Assembly: GCA_947469885.1 (NCBI GenBank)
Contig: CANIQT010000007.1
Location: forward strand, 91,295-155,294
Direction: 5' to 3'
DNA from: Bacteroidota bacterium
GTDB taxonomy: Bacteria; Bacteroidota; Bacteroidia; 2-12-FULL-35-15
DNA length: 64,000 nt
Shown: in pieces, positions 8,356-16,833 of the stretch
Layout: every line of letters starts with the position of its first letter
Position numbering within the stretch: the first letter of the stretch is position 1
Program-made: the position numbers and the translations under genes
The notes under the pieces: generated by a model
Databases searched by the model: none
The model's input: the letters and a program-made list of their open reading frames with translations, nothing else
Told to the model about the DNA's origin: nothing

Positions 8356-9264
8356 ATGGAACTAACAGAAAACATAGAACAGGAACGCAAACCGTGGCTT
8401 AAATTAATAGTGGTGCTGGCATATATTTTTCTGTTCGGATTGCTTACTGCCTTGAGCAGCGGTGGCGATATAAAGCTGAACATGGAAGATGCCAATGTGC
8501 TCAACCTTTTAAAATTTGCACAAACCATTGGGGTTATCCTTCTTTTTATTTTACCTGCTGTGTTGTTTTCCGTTTTTTGGACCAAACAAAAAATACATTA
8601 CCTTGGAGTTACTGTAAAACCAGCCCTTTCCACAGCACTCATAGCGGGAGCGGGAATGTTGTTGGCTATGCCGATGATTAATTGGCTGGCAGAACTGAAT
8701 GCACAAATGCACCTGCCGGCTGCATTGAGCGGAATAGAAACATGGATGAAAAACAGCGAAGCCGAAGCAGCACAACTTACCGAAGCATTTACCAAAGGCA
8801 CTTCGGTGGGGGTATTAATCATCAATTTGATTGTGATTGCACTGATGGCTGCATTGAGCGAAGAAATATTTTTCAGAGGCATTGTTCAGAAAATATTATT
8901 GGACTGTTCGAAAAACAAACACTTGGCAGTATGGATAGGAGCAGCTTTGTTCAGTGCTTTTCACATGCAGTTTTATGGGTTTGTTCCACGCATGCTTATG
9001 GGTGCTTATTTGGGCTATTTGTTTTTGTGGAGCGGCTCACTTTGGCCCGGAATTATTGCACACTTTGCAAACAACGGAATGGCAGTTTACTTGGTATGGC
9101 TATCAAACAGAGGAACAATAAGTGTGGATGCCGATAAAATTGGAACAGACGGAAACGAATGGGTGTATGTAATGATAAGCACCATGATGGTGGTGTCGAG
9201 TATGATACTTATATATAGGAGTGAAAGGAGGAGGAAACAGGAAATTGTAAATACCAATATATAG
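8356..9264 (+). CDS. CPBP-family intramembrane metalloprotease
   Basis: Integral membrane protein of 302 aa with about eight hydrophobic segments, in the ABI/CAAX-protease-related family. The catalytic motifs are present: the glutamate pair and Arg in LSEEIFFRGIV (about residue 171), the histidine in FSAFHMQFYG and the later H-x3-N in IIAHFANNG. Substrate unknown; family members act on membrane proteins or peptides. The charged C-terminal tail (RSERRRKQE) is likely cytosolic. Its stop touches the inverted-repeat element at 9264. Confidence 0.92.
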   Translation: MELTENIEQERKPWLKLIVVLAYIFLFGLLTALSSGGDIKLNMEDANVLNLLKFAQTIGVILLFILPAVLFSVFWTKQKIHYLGVTVKPALSTALIAGAGMLLAMPMINWLAELNAQMHLPAALSGIETWMKNSEAEAAQLTEAFTKGTSVGVLIINLIVIALMAALSEEIFFRGIVQKILLDCSKNKHLAVWIGAALFSAFHMQFYGFVPRMLMGAYLGYLFLWSGSLWPGIIAHFANNGMAVYLVWLSNRGTISVDADKIGTDGNEWVYVMISTMMVVSSMILIYRSERRRKQEIVNTNI

Positions 9265-9411
9265 ACCTCACCCCTTAATCCCCTCTCCTTGAAAAAAGGA
9301 GAGGGGGTTGCAGATGAGCATCTCAAAAATAATAAGAAATAAAATTAAGAACATACTTCATGCTCAGGCTCACCTCTCCTTTTTTCAAGGAGAGGGGTCG
9401 GGGGTGAGGTC
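9264..9411. repeat. 148-bp inverted-repeat element
   Basis: Terminal inverted repeats GACCTCACCCC (9264-9274) and GGGGTGAGGTC (9401-9411) enclose two smaller stem-loops built from CCTCTCCTT and AAGGAGAGG arms (9281-9304 and 9373-9396). No coding capacity, so a MITE-like or dispersed palindromic element between the protease gene and dnaG. A related CCCCTCC/GGAGGGG hairpin lies at 28240-28261. Confidence 0.8.
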
Positions 9412-9438
9412 TAACACGAGAAAATGATTTTGCTTTAA

Positions 9439-11451
9439 ATGATAATCCACAAAGAAGACATAGATAAAATATTTGATGCCGCACGGATAGAGGAAGTGGT
9501 GGCAGACTATGTTACGTTGAAAAAGCGTGGTGTCAATCTCATTGGGCTTTGTCCGTTTCATGACGAAAAAACGCCTTCCTTCTATGTGTCTCCGGCCAAA
9601 GGTATTTACAAATGTTTTGGTTGTGGCAAAGGTGGCAACCCTGTCAACTTTGTGATGGAGAAAGAACAAATGTCGTATCCCGAAGCATTGCGCCACCTTG
9701 CCCGAAAATATAATATCGAAATAGTTGAAGCCGAAGAAACCCCAGAACAAAAACAAAGTAACAACGACCGCGAGAGTTTGTTTATTGTTTCTTCGTTTGC
9801 ACAAAAACATTTTTCTGAAAATTTATACAACAGCGATGAGGGCAAATCCATTGGATTAGGGTATTTCAAAGAAAGAGGATTTAGGGAAGACATTGTACAA
9901 AAATTTCAGTTGGGCTACAGCATTAACAAACGAACTGAATTTACTGATGCAGCTCTTGCAGGAGGATATAAGTTCGAATACCTTGTAAAATCAGGACTTA
10001 CCATTGACTTTAATAAAGAGGAAGAAAAAACCACAGAAGAGCCCACCACAATAAATCACCCTGCAGAAAAAAAATATGTAGATCGGTTTTCTGGAAGAGT
10101 CATGTTTCCGGTTCATAATATTGGTGGTCGGGTTATTGCTTTTGGAGGAAGAACTTTGCGAACCGATAAAAAAGTGGCAAAGTACATCAACTCTCCCGAA
10201 ATGGAGATATACCACAAGAGTGATGTATTGTACGGAATTTATTTTGCAAAAAAAGAAATCATTCATCAGGACAATTGTTTTTTGGTAGAAGGCTATACTG
10301 ATGTAATATCCATGCACCAGTCGGGCATCGAAAATGTAGTAGCCAGCAGCGGTACTTCGTTAACGGTTGGCCAAATAAAACTGATAAGAAGATTTTCGAA
10401 CAACATCACCATTTTATACGATGGCGACAATGCTGGTATCAAAGCTAGTTTCAGGGGTATTGATTTAATTCTGGAAGAAGGGATGAATGTAAAAGTGTTG
10501 TTGTTTCCTGATGGAGAAGACCCTGATTCGTATTCCAAACGTGTGAGCAGTGAGGAGTTGAAAACATTTATTAAAGAAAATTCGAAAAGTTTTGTTCAAT
10601 TCAAAACAAAAATTTTAACAACCGAAGCAGGAAACGACCCTATTAAAAGAACTGAAGTTATTAACGAAATTGCAGACACCTTATCAATCCTTTCTGCTAT
10701 TCAAAGAGAACCATTTGTAAAAATCTGTAGTCAAGAATTAAATATAGATGAACAAACCTTAATTAATTTAGTTAATAAAAAACATCGCACAAGATTTGAA
10801 AAAAGGAAAATCGAACCAAATCCGACTACAGAAACTCCTTCAATTGAAACTAATGAAGATATTAATGTTGATGATTTAAGAGATTTAATAAATCCTTGTG
10901 AACATCAAGAAAGAGATATTATTCGATTGCTGATAAATTACGGAACCAATATAATGCAGGTGGATAGTGACGATGCGGACGAAGATGGCAAACCCATTCA
11001 AATAGACATTAGTGTAGCCGGATTAATAATTCATGAATTGCAGCACGATAATATTGAATTTGAAAACATATTGTACAAAGCCATTTATGATGAATATGTG
11101 GTTCAACTAGAAAAAGAAAATGTTCCTGATTATACTTTTTTTACCAATCACGAAAATATAGAAATTTGTAAGTTAACAGTAGATTTGGTAAGCAGTCCTT
11201 ACACACTTTCGAACTGGGAACAAAAGAGTATTTTCATAACCAAAGAAGAAGATATTTTGAAAAGTGCATTGCACAAAGCCGTGTATGCCCTTAAAAGCAG
11301 AAGAATTGAAATGATGATTACTGATATTCAAAAACAGTTGAAAGAAAACCCACCCGAAGAAGAAACCATGACTTTGATACAAACACAACACAGTTTGTTA
11401 GAAGCTAAAAAGACATTTAATTTACTATTAGGAAGAATAGTGGTGAAATAA
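9439..11451 (+). CDS. dnaG: DNA primase
   Basis: Synthesises RNA primers at the replication fork (670 aa). The N-terminal CHC2 zinc finger has C38-x2-H41 and C59-x2-C62 (CPFH ... CFGC). The TOPRIM catalytic core shows the acidic motif LVEGYTDV near residue 282 and the metal-binding DGDNAG near 328, followed by DGEDPDSY. The C-terminal 200 residues form the helicase-interaction region and are poorly conserved, as usual. The start is the ATG that places the zinc finger at its usual distance. Monocistronic here, with ssb starting 76 bases later from its own promoter. Confidence 0.97.
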   Translation: MIIHKEDIDKIFDAARIEEVVADYVTLKKRGVNLIGLCPFHDEKTPSFYVSPAKGIYKCFGCGKGGNPVNFVMEKEQMSYPEALRHLARKYNIEIVEAEETPEQKQSNNDRESLFIVSSFAQKHFSENLYNSDEGKSIGLGYFKERGFREDIVQKFQLGYSINKRTEFTDAALAGGYKFEYLVKSGLTIDFNKEEEKTTEEPTTINHPAEKKYVDRFSGRVMFPVHNIGGRVIAFGGRTLRTDKKVAKYINSPEMEIYHKSDVLYGIYFAKKEIIHQDNCFLVEGYTDVISMHQSGIENVVASSGTSLTVGQIKLIRRFSNNITILYDGDNAGIKASFRGIDLILEEGMNVKVLLFPDGEDPDSYSKRVSSEELKTFIKENSKSFVQFKTKILTTEAGNDPIKRTEVINEIADTLSILSAIQREPFVKICSQELNIDEQTLINLVNKKHRTRFEKRKIEPNPTTETPSIETNEDINVDDLRDLINPCEHQERDIIRLLINYGTNIMQVDSDDADEDGKPIQIDISVAGLIIHELQHDNIEFENILYKAIYDEYVVQLEKENVPDYTFFTNHENIEICKLTVDLVSSPYTLSNWEQKSIFITKEEDILKSALHKAVYALKSRRIEMMITDIQKQLKENPPEEETMTLIQTQHSLLEAKKTFNLLLGRIVVK

Positions 11452-11467
11452 ATAATTCACATTTTAT

Positions 11468-11498
11468 TTGGAGGGAATAGTTTACATTTATACATTTG
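11468..11498 (+). promoter_or_regulatory. Predicted promoter for ssb
   Basis: A -33 TTG (11468-11470) and a perfect -7 TACATTTG (11491-11498) are separated by 20 bases, which matches the Bacteroidota sigma-A promoter. The ssb ATG lies 29 bases after the -7 element. Confidence 0.65.
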
Positions 11499-11527
11499 CT
11501 ACATATTAATCCAAAAACAAAAACAAA

Positions 11528-11938
11528 ATGGCAGGAATTAACAAAGTTATTTTAGTGGGCAACCTTGGTAAGGATCCCGAAGTTCGTCATCTAGAAGGTG
11601 ATGTGTCTGTAGCAAGATTTACACTTGCTACTTCCGAATCCTATAAGGATAAATCGGGCAACAAAGTAGAACAAACCGAATGGCACAATATTGTGGTTTG
11701 GAGAGGGCTTGCTGATGTTGCAGAAAAATATTTAAAGAAAGGTTCGACTATTTATCTTGAAGGAAAAATAAAAACACGGTCCTACGACAAGGATGGCTCT
11801 AAACATTATACTACTGATATAATAGCTGATTCGTTTACTATGTTGGGAGGTAAAAAAGACGGGGCTCCTTCTTCAGAAGCGGGAGGTGGAACAACAACGG
11901 AAACCACTCCTACCAAATCGGACGATTTGCCGTTCTAA
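11528..11938 (+). CDS. ssb: Single-stranded DNA-binding protein
   Basis: OB-fold protein of 136 aa that coats single-stranded DNA and recruits replication and repair partners. It has the SSB start MAGINKVILVGNLGKDPEV, the core aromatic region TEWHNIVVWRGLADVAEKYL, a Gly/Thr-rich flexible tail (EAGGGTTTETTP) and the acidic partner-binding tip DDLPF. The order ssb-gldE-gldD is conserved in many Bacteroidota. A strong terminator follows 13 bases after the stop, so gldE probably has its own transcript. Confidence 0.97.
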   Translation: MAGINKVILVGNLGKDPEVRHLEGDVSVARFTLATSESYKDKSGNKVEQTEWHNIVVWRGLADVAEKYLKKGSTIYLEGKIKTRSYDKDGSKHYTTDIIADSFTMLGGKKDGAPSSEAGGGTTTETTPTKSDDLPF

Positions 11939-11951
11939 AAAAATCATTCAC

Positions 11952-11998
11952 AATGTTTGGTTGTAAAAAAGTATCTTTACAACCAAACATTTTTTGTT
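11952..11998 (+). terminator. Rho-independent terminator after ssb
   Basis: A perfect 16-bp stem (arms 11952-11967 and 11976-11991) with an 8-base loop, followed by TTTTTGTTT. It lies just after ssb and separates it from gldE. Confidence 0.9.
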
Positions 11999-12016
11999 TA
12001 ACCAATACCCAACACA

Positions 12017-13363
12017 TTGTACGACCCGAGTAATATTACCTATTTCATATCACCACTCCTTACTGTTACTGTAAATCCTTTTTCTGTAGGTATCTTTTTT
12101 TCTTTGCTTTCGATGACGATTCTCTTGGTCATAGTTGCTTTTGTATCCGCTGCCGAATCGGCTTTCTTTTCGCTTACTCCAACCGATATGGAAGAATTGA
12201 AAACGTCAGGAAAAAAAACAGATGAGAAAATTCTGAAATTGGTTGCAGCTCCAAAACGTTTGTTGGCAACGCTTTTAATCAGCATCAATTTTATTAATAT
12301 TGCAATTGTGGTTCTTTCTACTTTGGTGATGGAAGAGTTGTTTGATTTTACTCAGGACCATTTGCTTGGTTTTATTATACAGGTGGTAGCAGTTACATTT
12401 ATGATTTTATTGGTTGGGGAAGTAATTCCTAAAATATATGCAACTCAAAATCCGTTGAGTTCGTCACGAGTGTTGGTTTTCTTTGTTCAGTTTTTGCAAA
12501 GATTATTTTATCCCATATCTTCTTTCTTAATTTTTTCCACTTCTATTCTTGATAAATTAATTAAACCAAAATCACATAATATTTCGGTTGATGAATTATC
12601 TCATGCGCTGGAACTGGCTTCTGACAAGAACAATCCGGAGGAAGACCATAAAATACTGAGAGGAATAGTAAAGTTTGGAAGCACAGATGTGAAACAAATA
12701 ATGAAATCGAGAATGGATGTGGTTGCATTTGAATACGAGAGAGATTTTAAGAAACTACTGGACGATATTACCAACAGTGGCTTTTCGAGAGTGCCTATTT
12801 TTAAAGAAAAACTGGATAACATTGCTGGTGTATTGTATGCAAAAGATTTGTTGCAACATATTGATGAGGAAAATGAATTCGACTGGCATACTATTATTCG
12901 TCCGCCTTTCTTTGTTCCAGAAAATAAAAAAATAGATGATTTGCTCCGTGAGTTTCAGCACAAAAAAATACATCTGGCTGTGGTGGTAGATGAATATGGG
13001 GGTACCTCGGGTATTGTAACACTGGAAGATGTAATAGAAGAAATAGTAGGAGAAATAAATGATGAGTTTGACGATGACGATTTAGTGTATTCTAAGCTGG
13101 ATGATTTTAATTTTGTGTTTGAAGGTAAAGCACATTTGAATGATGTATATCGAATTCTTGAAATTGATGGTGAGCTGTTTGAAGATGCAAAAGGAGAAGC
13201 CGATACACTGGCAGGCTTAATCTTAGAAATAGAAGGACGAATTCCGACAAAAAATGAAAAAATAAGATTTCATAATTTACTTTTTACTATTGAATCGGCA
13301 GATAACAGAAAAATAAAACGGGTAAAAATAACTATTGAGAAAAATGAAAATGAAGAAAAATAA
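12017..13363 (+). CDS. gldE: Gliding motility-associated protein GldE, CorC/HlyC type
   Basis: Membrane protein of about 448 aa. An N-terminal DUF21-type region with four hydrophobic segments (residues 25-175, including the family hallmark SAAESAFFSLTPTD) is followed by paired CBS domains (about 215-340, ending GIVTLEDVIEEIVGEI) and a CorC/HlyC C-terminal domain (DLVYSKLDDFNFVFEGKAHL). GldE is required with GldD for gliding and type IX secretion in known systems. The only start ahead of the first membrane segment is TTG at 12017; the next in-frame ATG (12113) would cut into it. The end overlaps gldD by 20 bases. Confidence 0.88.
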   Translation: MYDPSNITYFISPLLTVTVNPFSVGIFFSLLSMTILLVIVAFVSAAESAFFSLTPTDMEELKTSGKKTDEKILKLVAAPKRLLATLLISINFINIAIVVLSTLVMEELFDFTQDHLLGFIIQVVAVTFMILLVGEVIPKIYATQNPLSSSRVLVFFVQFLQRLFYPISSFLIFSTSILDKLIKPKSHNISVDELSHALELASDKNNPEEDHKILRGIVKFGSTDVKQIMKSRMDVVAFEYERDFKKLLDDITNSGFSRVPIFKEKLDNIAGVLYAKDLLQHIDEENEFDWHTIIRPPFFVPENKKIDDLLREFQHKKIHLAVVVDEYGGTSGIVTLEDVIEEIVGEINDEFDDDDLVYSKLDDFNFVFEGKAHLNDVYRILEIDGELFEDAKGEADTLAGLILEIEGRIPTKNEKIRFHNLLFTIESADNRKIKRVKITIEKNENEEK

Positions 13364-14021
13364 GTTTCAAGTTTCAAGTTTCAAGTTTCAAGTTGTGCCC
13401 TTCATCTTGCTTCTTGCTTCTTGCTTCTTGCTTCCTTCGTGCGATGAAGATGATGCCACACCAAAACCAAGAGCTTATTTGCGCTTAGAATTTCCTGAAA
13501 AAAAATATGTGAAGTATGATAAGGATTGTCCGTTTACATTTGATATTCCTGTGTATGCACAAGTGGATAACGATAAAAACTACAATGCTGAGCCTTGCTG
13601 GCTGAATTTGAATTTTCCAACCTTCAACGGCACGTTACATTTGAGTTACAAGGAAGTGAAAGATAATATTGGTGCATATATGCAGGATACCTATACACTT
13701 GCTTCAAAGCATCAAATCAAAGCTTCAGGTATAGAAATAACTCCAATTTCACGACCTAAAAATAAAGTATATGGCTTGATGTATGACATTGAGGGCAATG
13801 CGGCTTCTTCGTTCCAATTCTTTTTAACAGACAGCACCAAACATTTTATTCGTGGGGCTTTGTATTTTAATGCTGTGCCCAATACTGATTCAATAGCACC
13901 TGTTGTTGCATTTATTAAAGAAGATATTTATCATTTCATCGAAACCTTTCAATGGAAAGAAGATGCTGCTTCAAATAGTTTTGCGAAGGCTGTGCATGAA
14001 AAACAAGGAGGAGGCAAATAA
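13344..14021 (+). CDS. gldD: Gliding motility lipoprotein GldD
   Basis: Lipoprotein of about 225 aa paired with GldE. The mature part has the GldD hallmark RAYLRLEFPEKKYV and later CPFTFDIPVYAQVD, CWLNLNFP and GALYFNAVPNTDSI. The signal peptide has two possible lipobox cysteines, LASC and LPSC (C27 and C33 from ATG 13344). ATG 13344 is preferred over an upstream TTG at 13335. Unusually, the signal peptide is encoded by two 7-bp microsatellites (13362-13394 and 13405-13432). The last 51 bases overlap the convergent ctaA gene. Confidence 0.9.
   Translation: MKMKKNKFQVSSFKFQVVPFILLLASCFLLPSCDEDDATPKPRAYLRLEFPEKKYVKYDKDCPFTFDIPVYAQVDNDKNYNAEPCWLNLNFPTFNGTLHLSYKEVKDNIGAYMQDTYTLASKHQIKASGIEITPISRPKNKVYGLMYDIEGNAASSFQFFLTDSTKHFIRGALYFNAVPNTDSIAPVVAFIKEDIYHFIETFQWKEDAASNSFAKAVHEKQGGGK
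13362..13432. repeat. Two heptamer microsatellites inside the gldD signal peptide
   Basis: AAGTTTC is repeated about 4.5 times (13362-13394) and TCTTGCT four times (13405-13432). The first encodes FQVSSFKFQV and the second the hydrophobic core LLLASCFLL. Similar heptamer families are otherwise intergenic in this window. A change of one unit would shift the reading frame of gldD. Confidence 0.88.
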
Positions 14022-14990
14022 AAAGAAGGCTCCTGTTTGGTGCAGCACACCCATGGTTACAGGCACAGCATATAATATAGTAATTATTCCTAAAATAAAT
14101 TGAGCACACACCACACCTAACATAAAGTTGGATGCTTTTCGTTGTGTAGATAGCATGTTCATTTTCCTTGCCGTTTCCCAAGTATATAAAACAATAATTA
14201 CAACAAGGTATGCAAGTGTGCGATGGATGAATTGAACTCCAGCTGGGTTTTCAATTAGGTTTTTATAAAAAGGGTCGAATGAAGTTACTGTTTCGGGAAT
14301 AAAACGAGAACCCATTTTCGGAAATGTATTGTAAAACAAACCTGCTTTTAAACCCGCTACAAACGCACCATAAATAATTTGTATTACTATAAGTACAAAC
14401 ATAATTAAGGACAATCTTTTTACTTTTCTGATAATATCAGTTGCTTGAATGGGCTTTGGATAAAGCAAATCCAACGCATACCAAAACGTGAATCCAAACA
14501 CGGTGAATGCAGAAATAAGGTGAGCTGCCAACCTATAATGACTTACATGTGGTTCTTTTTGCAAACCGCTGTACACCATGTACCAGCCCAATACCCCTTG
14601 AAATGCCCCTAACAAAAGCAACACTCCCATCTTTTTCAAAAGTGGTTTATCAAATTTTTTCTTCAACAGAAAATAAAAGAAAGGGATAAGAAATACTACC
14701 CCAATACTCCGCCCTAAGAAACGATGAATGTATTCCCACCAGTAAATACTTTTGAATTCTTCTAATGAAAACTGATTGTTGATAATCTGATATTCGGGCG
14801 ATTTCTGATATTTTTCAAAAGGCAATTGCCAGTCGGCATCGCTCATTGGGGGCAGGGACCCAAGTATTGGATTCCATTCCACCATTGATAAACCTGAATG
14901 AGTAAGCCTGGTGATGCCACCTATTACTACCATTAAATAAATTAAAAAACATCCTGTGAGCAGCCAGATGATGATTGGTCTATTAGTCAT
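13971..14990 (-). CDS. ctaA: Heme A synthase, COX15/CtaA family
   Basis: Membrane enzyme (339 aa) that oxidises a methyl of heme O to make heme A for cytochrome oxidase; its substrate comes from the ctaB product encoded at 42805. About eight hydrophobic segments. Heme-ligand histidines are visible in RLTHSGLSMVEWNP, YIHRFLGRS, HYRLAAHLIS, FIHRTLAYL and LHQTGAFF. The start codon sits in a short repeat of ATTAGTC type (reverse complement ACTAATGAC), so the exact start is a little uncertain. The 3' end overlaps gldD by 51 bases, tail to tail. Confidence 0.95.
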   Translation of the reverse strand: MTNRPIIIWLLTGCFLIYLMVVIGGITRLTHSGLSMVEWNPILGSLPPMSDADWQLPFEKYQKSPEYQIINNQFSLEEFKSIYWWEYIHRFLGRSIGVVFLIPFFYFLLKKKFDKPLLKKMGVLLLLGAFQGVLGWYMVYSGLQKEPHVSHYRLAAHLISAFTVFGFTFWYALDLLYPKPIQATDIIRKVKRLSLIMFVLIVIQIIYGAFVAGLKAGLFYNTFPKMGSRFIPETVTSFDPFYKNLIENPAGVQFIHRTLAYLVVIIVLYTWETARKMNMLSTQRKASNFMLGVVCAQFILGIITILYAVPVTMGVLHQTGAFFLFASSLFFMHSLRKTI

Positions 14991-15068
14991 TAGTCATTAG
15001 TTGTTAGGTGCGCAAAGATAGTAGTAAGGAGTTTTGGTTTTGAATTTATTTTGTGAATTAGTAAGCAA

Positions 15069-15103
15069 TACCCCTGTCAGGGTTTGGAACCCTGACAGGG
15101 GTA
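15069..15103. repeat. Dispersed perfect palindrome, CCCTGTCAGGG type
   Basis: A perfect 16-bp stem (15069-15084 with 15088-15103) and a 3-base loop TGG, 9 bases after the stop of the minus-strand plug-protein gene. A second copy with loop CCA lies at 53413-53439 in opposite orientation. It may act as a terminator hairpin, but it has no T-run, so dispersed-repeat identity is preferred. Confidence 0.85.
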
Positions 15104-15112
15104 GGGAGTAAC

Positions 15113-15886
15113 TTAATCAAAGGGAACAAATTTCTTTTCTTCTTTTTCAATTCTTTCTCTTCGGGCAATCTCTTTTCTGCGCATTTCGGTTTTGTAATCT
15201 TTGGTGGTAATGATAACGAGTCCTCCCGTGCAATCACCATATTCGGCAGGCACCCCACCAGATAATACAATTATTTCGGAGATACCTAATCCGGGAACGC
15301 TGCCACCTCCCATTACTCTGTTTCCATCAATGTAATAACCATTGGTTCCGGTGCGTGAGCCTCGCATATATAAATCTTTTCCATCGTCCGATGGTTGCAC
15401 ATCGGGCGATATTGCTGTTATCATTCCAATTAAATCCGAATTTCCGGTTGCAATGTGTTTTATCTGAGTGATATCGATGGTTTGCATGGTCGAAAACCCA
15501 CCGTCAATAATTGGTTTTACCCAGGCATCGGCATATACTATTGTTCCAACTAACTCTGTTGATTCAACGTTCAAACCCTTGTAAACATAGGATGTTTGGT
15601 TTGCACTTACTTCCACACCGTTTACCAGTTTTGTTCGATAACCGATAAACGAAAACTTTAAATTGTACAATCCCGGTGTAAGCAATTTAAAGGTAAAATC
15701 TCCGCTCATGTCGGTAGATGCTGCGGAGAGGAGAGTGGAATCTTCCATTAAAGCAACTGTTACTCCGGGCATGTTGGTGCCTTTTTCGTCAGTAATGGTT
15801 CCTTTAATAATTCCTGTTTCTTGTGCTGTTAGTCCGTTTGCTATGTTTAAAGCAATGATGACTACTACTAGTTTTACTTTTTTCAT
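15113..15886 (-). CDS. Outer-membrane-type plug protein without a barrel
   Basis: A 257-aa protein with signal peptide (1-21, ending GLTAQ), a carboxypeptidase-like regulatory beta-sandwich (about 24-110: GIIKGTITDEKGTNMPGVTV ... PGLYNLKFSFIGYRTKLV) and a TonB-receptor plug-like region (about 125-232: DLYMRGSRTGTNGYYIDGNR ... LSGGVPAEYGDCTGGLVIIT). It then ends in a charged tail (RRKEIARRERIEKEEKKFV) where a receptor would continue for 500 or more residues. Full TonB receptors place the same two modules before the barrel, as in the gene at 39359. No frameshifted barrel remnant follows. Function unknown. Confidence 0.8.
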   Translation of the reverse strand: MKKVKLVVVIIALNIANGLTAQETGIIKGTITDEKGTNMPGVTVALMEDSTLLSAASTDMSGDFTFKLLTPGLYNLKFSFIGYRTKLVNGVEVSANQTSYVYKGLNVESTELVGTIVYADAWVKPIIDGGFSTMQTIDITQIKHIATGNSDLIGMITAISPDVQPSDDGKDLYMRGSRTGTNGYYIDGNRVMGGGSVPGLGISEIIVLSGGVPAEYGDCTGGLVIITTKDYKTEMRRKEIARRERIEKEEKKFVPFD

Positions 15887-16030
15887 TTTGATTTTTGGTT
15901 TTAAGTGAATAATAACTCTTTCTACTTATAAGACGCATGAAAACAAAAATTCCATAAAATAATTTGTTAAATCTTTTATTTTAGTTCATTTTCAAATTCC
16001 CAAATTCCTAAATTCTTCTTTACCGTTTAA

Positions 16031-16072
16031 ATGCCCAAACCGTTCGCTCACATGCCCAAACTGTTCGTTCAC
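16031..16072. repeat. Two-unit 21-bp tandem repeat
   Basis: Units starting ATGCCCAAAC at 16031 and 16052 are exactly 21 bases apart and differ at two positions. They lie in the 299-base divergent gap between the plug-protein gene and the sigma factor gene. A minimal member of the 21-bp arrays seen across the window. Confidence 0.85.
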
Positions 16073-16185
16073 ACAATGGGGTGAGCCGAAATGAAAATAA
16101 ATGTAGTATAACTTTATGGAATCTGACCTCTTTTTTCATCTTATATATAGAGGACCGATTTCGTAACCTTAAAAAACAATCGGCT

Positions 16186-16758
16186 ATGAATGATTTTAAA
16201 ACAGAGTTCAGCAGTTTTAGCGATAGCGAACTGGTGGAGATGTACAAAAAAACATCGAACAAAGTTATTGTTGGTGAATTGTACAAACGATACACCCACC
16301 TGGTGCTGGGCATGTGTCTTCATTTTTATGACGACAGTGCAGAAGCCGAAGATGCGGTGATTGCCATCTTCGAAAAATTGTTTAATGATTTGAAAGTGCA
16401 TGAAGTAAATTGTTTTAAGGCATGGTTGATTTTTGTGGTAAAAAATTATTGTTTGGCCGATTTGAGGCATCAGGAATATGTGCTCGATTACCAAAAGGAT
16501 TATCATTATTTTATTAATCAGGAAGATTCGGACGCTGAGGCGGAGGCTACTAAAAGTGAAGGAGAACAATTGAAACAAATAGAAAAATCGTTGCATGAGC
16601 TCAATGAATTTCAACGGAAATGTATCGAGTTGTATTATTTGAAAAACAAATCGTATTTGCAAATAGTTGAAACCACAGGGTATTCATTGAAAGAAGTAAA
16701 AAGTTATCTGCAAAACGGAAAACGAAATTTGAAAATATTATTATTAAAAAAGCAGTAA
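16186..16758 (+). CDS. ECF-type RNA polymerase sigma factor
   Basis: A sigma-70 family factor of 190 aa. Region 2 is about residues 15-90 (LVEMYKKTSNKVIVGELYKR ... EDAVIAIFEKLFNDL ... FKAWLIFVVKNYCLADLRHQ). Region 4 is about 130-188 (LNEFQRKCIELYYLKNKSYL ... TGYSLKEVKSYLQNGKRNLK). The frame is open upstream to 16081, but the ATG at 16186 starts where region 2 requires. A putative anti-sigma gene begins 75 bases downstream. The regulon cannot be told from the window. Confidence 0.9.
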   Translation: MNDFKTEFSSFSDSELVEMYKKTSNKVIVGELYKRYTHLVLGMCLHFYDDSAEAEDAVIAIFEKLFNDLKVHEVNCFKAWLIFVVKNYCLADLRHQEYVLDYQKDYHYFINQEDSDAEAEATKSEGEQLKQIEKSLHELNEFQRKCIELYYLKNKSYLQIVETTGYSLKEVKSYLQNGKRNLKILLLKKQ

Positions 16759-16833
16759 CCTTTGCTTCTATAATTACAGGAACTAAACAAAAAACAACAA
16801 ACAACTAATAACAAACAACTAAAATTCATCCCC

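Noticed and set aside
16081..16185. Extended N-terminus of the sigma factor
   Set aside because: The extra 35 codons lie before the conserved region 2 and partly follow the 21-bp repeat; the ATG at 16186 fits the family.
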